The notes below the pieces were generated by a model, which did not search any database, was not told the DNA's origin, and saw only the letters and a list, made by a program, of their open reading frames with translations. Positions 47,404-52,103 of a stretch of DNA of 52,103 nt are shown here, piece by piece. The DNA lies in NCBI RefSeq assembly GCF_004348725.1, contig NZ_SMKR01000030.1, forward strand, positions 1-52,103, written 5' to 3'. The position numbers were made by a program, and so were the translations under genes. This DNA comes from Kribbella turkmenica (GTDB lineage: Bacteria > Actinomycetota > Actinomycetes > Propionibacteriales > Kribbellaceae). Every line of letters starts with the position of its first letter. Within the stretch, counting starts at the first letter, position 1.

Positions 47404-48332
47404 TGGCCACCATCCTGTCGGCCGCGGCACCGCCGCAGCGTGATCAGCAGCCTGAGTCGGAGCCGGGCCGGAGTCGCGAGCGGGTCCTGGGGGTGTTCCG
47501 GGCGACGCCGTTCACGTACGCCACGTTGATCGTCGTGTCCGCGGTGCTGTGTGTCCCACTGGTGTTCGTGGTCTCGATCGCACTGGCCAGTGACCAGACG
47601 GTGAACGCGAACACCTTCACGATCTTCCCGCGCGAGTTCCACTGGGAGAACTTCACCCGGGTGTTCGGCACGGACCTGCCGATGCAGCGGTTCCTGCTGA
47701 ACTCGGTGATCATCTCGACCGGCGCGGTGATCGGGCAGGTGCTGTCCAGCGGGCTGGTCGGCTACGCGTTCGCGCGGTTGCGGGCGCCGGGCAAGAACAC
47801 CCTGTTCATCGTCGTGCTGGCGACGATGATGATTCCGGCGCAGATCACGATGATTCCGCAGTTCATCCTGTTCAAGGAGCTCGGCTGGGTGAACACCTAC
47901 CTGCCGCTGATCGTGCCGAACTTCTTCTCGAACGCGTTCAACGTGTTCCTCGTCCGCCAGTTCGTGTCCCGGCTGCCGAGTGAGATCGACGAGGCCGCGA
48001 TGGTCGACGGGCTGGGCTTCTTCGGCATCTACCGCCGGATCATGCTGCCGATGCTCAGCCCGGTGCTGATCGCGATCGGCATCTTCACGCTGACCGCGAC
48101 CTGGGGCGACTTCATGGGCCCGTTGATCTACCTCAACGACGAGACCAAGATGCCGCTCGCGCTCGGCGTGCAGTACATCACCAGTACGTCGGCCGCACTG
48201 CAGGCGCCACCGTGGAACCTGGTGATGGTCGGGTCGATCCTGCTCACCTTGCCGATGATCCTGGTGTACTACCTGGGTCAGCGGTACCTGTACGAGATGG
48301 ACATCAGCGGCGGAAGCGCGGGGGTCAAATGA
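47403..48332 (+). CDS. Sugar ABC transporter permease, MalG type
   Basis: A 309-aa permease with a polar N-terminus, FTYATLIVVSAVLCVPLVFV, and ATMMIPAQITMIPQFILFKE; EAA loop IDEAAMVDGLGFFGIYRRIM. TGATG overlap with the preceding gene and ATGA overlap with the following GH35-like gene. Confidence 0.95.
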   Translation: MATILSAAAPPQRDQQPESEPGRSRERVLGVFRATPFTYATLIVVSAVLCVPLVFVVSIALASDQTVNANTFTIFPREFHWENFTRVFGTDLPMQRFLLNSVIISTGAVIGQVLSSGLVGYAFARLRAPGKNTLFIVVLATMMIPAQITMIPQFILFKELGWVNTYLPLIVPNFFSNAFNVFLVRQFVSRLPSEIDEAAMVDGLGFFGIYRRIMLPMLSPVLIAIGIFTLTATWGDFMGPLIYLNDETKMPLALGVQYITSTSAALQAPPWNLVMVGSILLTLPMILVYYLGQRYLYEMDISGGSAGVK

Positions 48333-50794
48333 GTTCGGTGGAGCTGGACGTACGGGGTGTCCGGATCGACGGCCGGCCGCAGGTCGTGCTGTGCGCGTCG
48401 CTGTTCTACTTCCGGCTGCCCCGGGAGCAGTGGCGCGAGCGGCTCGACCAGGTCAAGGCGTCGGGCTACACCTGCATCGACGTCTACCTGCCGTGGAACT
48501 TCCACGAGCTCGCGCCCGGCCGCTGGTCGTTCGAGGGCCGTCGCGACGTGGCCGCCTTCCTCGACCTCGCCCACGAGGTCGGACTGCACGTCATCGCCCG
48601 GCCCGGCCCGTACATCTGCTCGGAGTGGGACGGCGGCGCGCTGCCGGCCTGGCTCGGCCTCGACCCGGACCTCCGGGTCCGGCAGAACGAGCCGCGATTC
48701 CTCGCTGCGGTGTCCGCCTGGTTCGACCGGGTGTTGCCGATCCTCGCCGCCCGGCAGCTCGGTGCGGGCGGCTCGGTGATCATGGTGCAGCTGGAGAACG
48801 AGCTGGACTTCTTCGACTGCGAGGACCGCACCGGCTACATCACCGCCCTCAGCGACCAGGTGGTCGCCCACGGCATCACGGTTCCGTTGGTCGCGTGCGC
48901 CGGTCAGGGTGACCTGTTCGGTGCTACCGGCAACGTGCGGAACGTCGTACCTGCGTGCAACTTCTACCCGAACGACGACTCCCCGCACATCGAGGCCGAG
49001 GTACGGCGGTACGCCGGACTGCTCGCGGATCGCGGGCTCCCGCTGCTGATCACCGAGACGAACCGGCGGCACCGGACGTTGCGGCGCTTGGTGGCCAGCG
49101 GGGCGTCGTTGATCGCGCCGTACCTGCAGGCGTCGGGGTGGAATTTCGGCTACACGCCGTCGAGCGGCAACTGGGGTGAACCCGGGAACTTCATGAGTCA
49201 CGGCTACGACTTCGGCGGGTACGTGTCGTCCACCGGGATCGAGCGGCCGGAGTACGCCGAGGCGCAAGTGCTCGCGCGCGTCCTCGAGGCGCTCGGACCA
49301 CGATTGGCGCTGGCCACCTCCGGCTCGACGGTCGAGGTTGTCGCGGACTTCCCGACCAGCGCGTCACCGTCGGCCCCGGCGCTCGACGGTGGCGGGCGGT
49401 TGGTCGCCGTACCGAACCTCGGGTCGGTCGACGGCCGGGCGATCGTGAACGGTGTCTCGGTCGCGGTCGCTGCGGACTCCTGTCCGCTGATGCCGGTGGA
49501 CCTGCCGCTGGGCGACTGCGTCCTCAGGCTCGCGTCGGCCGATCTCGTCGGGCTGTCCGACGACGCCCTCACCTTCTCGTCGACGGTTCCGGTGACTGTT
49601 GTCATCGGCAACACCTGGGCGGAGATCGCGGTTGGAACGACGCGGATTGTCGACAATGTGACGATCTGCGTGGAGGAGCCGCGTGGTGTCGTCGCGCCCG
49701 ACAAGGCCGAGCCGCTCGAGGTGGCGGCTGTCCGGCGGCGGGACGCCGTACCCCCTGAAGAACCGGCGGGGACGCATGAGCTCCCGCCAACATTGGAGTC
49801 GCTCGGTGTCTATCGCGGACGAGGGACCTACGCGGCGACCGCGGACCTCACCGGAGTCGACGCGTTGTTGCTCATGGGCGCGGCCGATATCGTCGATCTG
49901 TCGGTCGGCGGCCGGGTCCGGACGCTGGCCGGCTTCGGCGCGACCGAGCGGATCGACGTTCGCGGGCTCACGGGTGAGATCCAGGCGACCGCCGAGATCT
50001 GGGGCCATGCGAACTTCGACGACGCGCGGCTGCCGGCGCTCGGGCTCGGCGCTCTGCGTGGCCTCGGCACGCTGTGGTCGGTCGTCGATGCCGAGGACAT
50101 CTCCTCGTTGTGGACGGTCGAGGGCCACTGGGCGAGCGAGCCCGCTCCGCTGCGCGGCCTCACCGGTTGGAGCAGCACCCGCGTCGGTACGCCGGTGACG
50201 TACAGCCGCCGAATCGACTCGACCGCGACGACCGCGTTGCACCTGACGGGCGTCCGGGAGCCGGTCAGCGTGACGGTCGGGGACGGTGAGCCCACCACGG
50301 TGCACGCCGAGGATCCTTGGGTGCTGCTGCCCGCGGGGACCAAGCAGGTCTCGGTGACGGTGCCGCACAACCCGAGTGGAGGTGGTCTCGGCGCCGAGTT
50401 GCTGACCTTGCGGCCGGTGACCGACTGGACGTGCGCTGTCCAGGACGACGAGTTGCTCACCACCTTCGCTCAGCAGAAGGCGTCCGCGACGACGGAGATC
50501 TCGTTGCCGCTGACTTTGCGACCGGGGGAGGAGGTCTGGCTCGACGTACCGCTTCCAACGTTGCAGAATGGATCGGTTGTCCGGCCCGAGGGCACGCAGG
50601 TGCGGGTCACCGGCTGGGCTTCCGGGGAGTGTGTCGGCCGGGTCTGGCTCGGCGGGCGTCCAGCGTTCTCCGGCGGCGATCCCGACGTACTCTGGATTCC
50701 GCCGGGATGGTCCGGGCTGACGCTGCTGGTCCGGGCCGTCGACGGTCCGGCCGCTCCCGAGCTGCGAAGGCTGAGGGTCGAGTCACCGAACTGA
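48329..50794 (+). CDS. GH35-like beta-galactosidase, divergent
   Basis: An 821-aa protein without a signal peptide. The N-terminal TIM barrel is GH35-like: CASLFYFRLPREQWRERLDQ, GYTCIDVYLPWNFHELAPG, IARPGPYICSEWDGGALPAW, and the acid/base region MVQLENELDFF (E156-N-E158). The expected nucleophile is E243 in LLITETNRR, but the usual E-F/Y-x-x-GW around it is absent. Beta-sandwich domains follow, ending in a jelly-roll-like segment (VRVTGWASGECVGRVWLGGR). Its start is coupled by ATGA to the permease, so it probably cleaves an imported galactoside; specificity may differ from lactose-type enzymes. Confidence 0.87.
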   Translation: MSSVELDVRGVRIDGRPQVVLCASLFYFRLPREQWRERLDQVKASGYTCIDVYLPWNFHELAPGRWSFEGRRDVAAFLDLAHEVGLHVIARPGPYICSEWDGGALPAWLGLDPDLRVRQNEPRFLAAVSAWFDRVLPILAARQLGAGGSVIMVQLENELDFFDCEDRTGYITALSDQVVAHGITVPLVACAGQGDLFGATGNVRNVVPACNFYPNDDSPHIEAEVRRYAGLLADRGLPLLITETNRRHRTLRRLVASGASLIAPYLQASGWNFGYTPSSGNWGEPGNFMSHGYDFGGYVSSTGIERPEYAEAQVLARVLEALGPRLALATSGSTVEVVADFPTSASPSAPALDGGGRLVAVPNLGSVDGRAIVNGVSVAVAADSCPLMPVDLPLGDCVLRLASADLVGLSDDALTFSSTVPVTVVIGNTWAEIAVGTTRIVDNVTICVEEPRGVVAPDKAEPLEVAAVRRRDAVPPEEPAGTHELPPTLESLGVYRGRGTYAATADLTGVDALLLMGAADIVDLSVGGRVRTLAGFGATERIDVRGLTGEIQATAEIWGHANFDDARLPALGLGALRGLGTLWSVVDAEDISSLWTVEGHWASEPAPLRGLTGWSSTRVGTPVTYSRRIDSTATTALHLTGVREPVSVTVGDGEPTTVHAEDPWVLLPAGTKQVSVTVPHNPSGGGLGAELLTLRPVTDWTCAVQDDELLTTFAQQKASATTEISLPLTLRPGEEVWLDVPLPTLQNGSVVRPEGTQVRVTGWASGECVGRVWLGGRPAFSGGDPDVLWIPPGWSGLTLLVRAVDGPAAPELRRLRVESPN

Positions 50795-50804
50795 GGGGGA
50801 GAGG

Positions 50805-52064
50805 TTGCCGAGGCAGACGTCTCGTGATCTGCGCAACGAGAGCCGGTTCGAGGTGCTGCACGCGCTGTTCTCGCTCGGTCCGTCGACCCGGCAGGAGATC
50901 GCGAAGCACACCGGGCTGAGCACGGCGACCGTGGCCACGCTGGTCACCCAGTTCCTGGCCGAGGGCGTGCTGCGGATCGCGACGGTCGAGCAGAACACCG
51001 TCGGCCGCCCGTACGAACGGCTCAGCATCGACCCCGACCGTGGCCGGATCCTCGGCATCGACGTGGCCGAGACGTACGTCGACGCGACCGTGTACGACGT
51101 CACCCTCGGCCCGCTCGGGCAGAGCGAGGTCGCCCTCGACGAGCACGAGAACGACCAGGCGTACGTCGTCGGCGGCATCGTCCGCGCGGTCGAGGCGGCG
51201 GTCGCGGCCAGCGGCACCCGGCGCGACCAGATCATCGGTGCCGGCGTGAGCATGCCGGGGCAGGTCCGGCCGGACGCCGGTGTCTCGGTGTTCGCGCCGA
51301 ACTGGGACTGGCACGACGTCAAGATCGAGGAACTCCTCGAGGAACGCCTCAGCATGCCCGTGTACGTCGACAACCCGCTCAAGGCGGTCGCGCTCTCGGA
51401 GATGTGGTTCGGGGTCGGCCGGGAGACCAAGACGATGGCCGTCGTCAACCTCGGCACCGGCGTCGGCGCGGGGATCGCGATCGACGGCTCGCTGCTGCGT
51501 GGCGCGGCCAACAACGCGGGTGAGTGGGGTCACACGCTCCTGCAGTTGGACGGCCGGCAGTGCCGGTGCGGCCGGCGCGGCTGTGTCGAGGCGTACCTCG
51601 GGGTGCACGGTCTGGAGATGTCGCTGGCGGAGATCGACCCGGACCACCCGGCGCTGCGGCAGCCGTTGCAGCGGGGCTTCGTCGACGCGGTCGCGGAGGG
51701 CCTGGCGGCCGACGACCCGGCGCTGCTCGAGCTTGCCCGGCGTACCTCGCACTATCTCGCGGCCGGGCTCGGCGACCTGATCAATCTGCTGAACATCTCA
51801 CATGTCACGTTGACCGGGTGGACGACCGAGGCGCTGGCCGAGTGGCTGCTTCCCGCCGTTCGGGCTGAGCTGCCGGAGCACGTGCTGCCGGGGTCGCAGC
51901 CGGGGTTGACCGTGGAGGCGTCGCGGGTGCCGGGCAACGCGGTGGCGCTCGGGATGGCGACGTTCACGTTGGAGCAGTTCCTGGGTGCCTTGGGGCTGGC
52001 GAGCCCGGCGAGTGCGCCCGGGACGCGCCGTCGGCTGCGCACCCCCGCCTCGGCCAAGTCCTAG
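50805..52064 (+). CDS. ROK family transcriptional regulator
   Basis: A 419-aa repressor. N-terminal winged HTH: GPSTRQEIAKHTGLSTATVA. ROK domain: GRILGIDVAETYVDATVYDV, VVNLGTGVGAGIAIDGSLLR and GAANNAGEWGHTLLQLDGRQ, with the zinc motif C253-x-C255-x4-C260 (CRCGRRGCVEAYLG). The start is TTG at 50805 behind AGGGGGAGAGG, 10 bp after the GH35-like gene; no other start fits as well. It should regulate its own operon, probably via the dyad at 45138-45150. Confidence 0.93.
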   Translation: MPRQTSRDLRNESRFEVLHALFSLGPSTRQEIAKHTGLSTATVATLVTQFLAEGVLRIATVEQNTVGRPYERLSIDPDRGRILGIDVAETYVDATVYDVTLGPLGQSEVALDEHENDQAYVVGGIVRAVEAAVAASGTRRDQIIGAGVSMPGQVRPDAGVSVFAPNWDWHDVKIEELLEERLSMPVYVDNPLKAVALSEMWFGVGRETKTMAVVNLGTGVGAGIAIDGSLLRGAANNAGEWGHTLLQLDGRQCRCGRRGCVEAYLGVHGLEMSLAEIDPDHPALRQPLQRGFVDAVAEGLAADDPALLELARRTSHYLAAGLGDLINLLNISHVTLTGWTTEALAEWLLPAVRAELPEHVLPGSQPGLTVEASRVPGNAVALGMATFTLEQFLGALGLASPASAPGTRRRLRTPASAKS

Positions 52065-52103
52065 CCGGCCGCTTCCTCGAACTCGCGCGGTGCTCGCTGG
52101 TGT

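Noticed and set aside
1-52103. Prophage, integrative element, CRISPR, toxin-antitoxin or biosynthetic cluster
   Set aside because: No integrase, transposase, repeat-spacer array, tRNA attachment site or assembly-line enzymes were seen. Small remnants show gene decay but not a mobile element.

Overview
The window is about 70% GC, with short intergenic gaps, frequent ATGA/GTGA stop-start overlaps, GTG and TTG starts, and an XRE-DUF5753 regulator near a DUF397 gene. This points to a soil actinomycete. The gene repertoire (many sugar importers without their own ATPase, L-fuconate dehydratase, GH51/GH95) would suit Kribbella or another member of the Nocardioidaceae. That placement is inferred from gene content and base composition; nothing was searched. 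I saw no rRNA, tRNA, CRISPR array, intact insertion sequence or phage genes.

Layout. (1) 1-2.5 kb: an XRE/DUF5753 regulator cut by the left edge, two tiny genes and a DUF397 gene. Two intergenic regions share the palindrome ATGCACGTGCAT. (2) 2.5-8.1 kb: a DUF574-type methyltransferase, a molybdopterin oxidoreductase with a small partner gene, a FAD-Rieske fusion protein and an SRPBCC protein. (3) 8.2-10.7 kb: an Hsp20 chaperone with its putative regulator, a VOC protein and a SigB/F-type sigma factor. (4) 10.7-18.2 kb: mixed metabolism, including two FAD enzymes, a divergent S-adenosylhomocysteinase-like protein, a zinc alcohol dehydrogenase, an AraC remnant and a MerR/GyrI regulator. (5) 18.2-24.8 kb: a LacI-regulated arabinoside locus (binding protein, two permeases, GH43-like, GH51 arabinofuranosidase), all translationally coupled except the last gene. 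(6) 25-36.5 kb: accessory single genes (BON protein, aldo/keto reductase, MarR-MFS pair, formylglycine-generating enzyme, LLM oxidoreductase, GNAT, SGNH hydrolase, HSL-type hydrolase) and several broken genes. (7) 36.5-52.1 kb: a sugar island. A FadR-type regulator and L-fuconate dehydratase diverge from a GH95 fucosidase and an LplB/YtcP/LplA-type importer. A second operon follows, with a Tat lipoprotein, two permeases, a GH35-like enzyme and a ROK regulator.

How the genes work together. The two sugar regions form three importers (binding protein plus two permeases each) and none has an ATPase, so a shared MsiK-like ATPase encoded elsewhere is expected. The fucosidase plus GH35-like enzyme suggests uptake of fucosylated galactosides followed by cytoplasmic trimming, with released fucose entering the fuconate pathway.

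The best leads for new biology are: the palindrome-linked XRE/DUF397 locus with its two tiny genes; the formylglycine-generating enzyme that carries a CxPxR target-like motif at its own N-terminus with no sulfatase nearby; the SAHH-like protein lacking several substrate residues; the tandem dyads in front of Hsp20; and the twin fucoside/galactoside operons. I did not find a single, clearly unprecedented multi-gene system.
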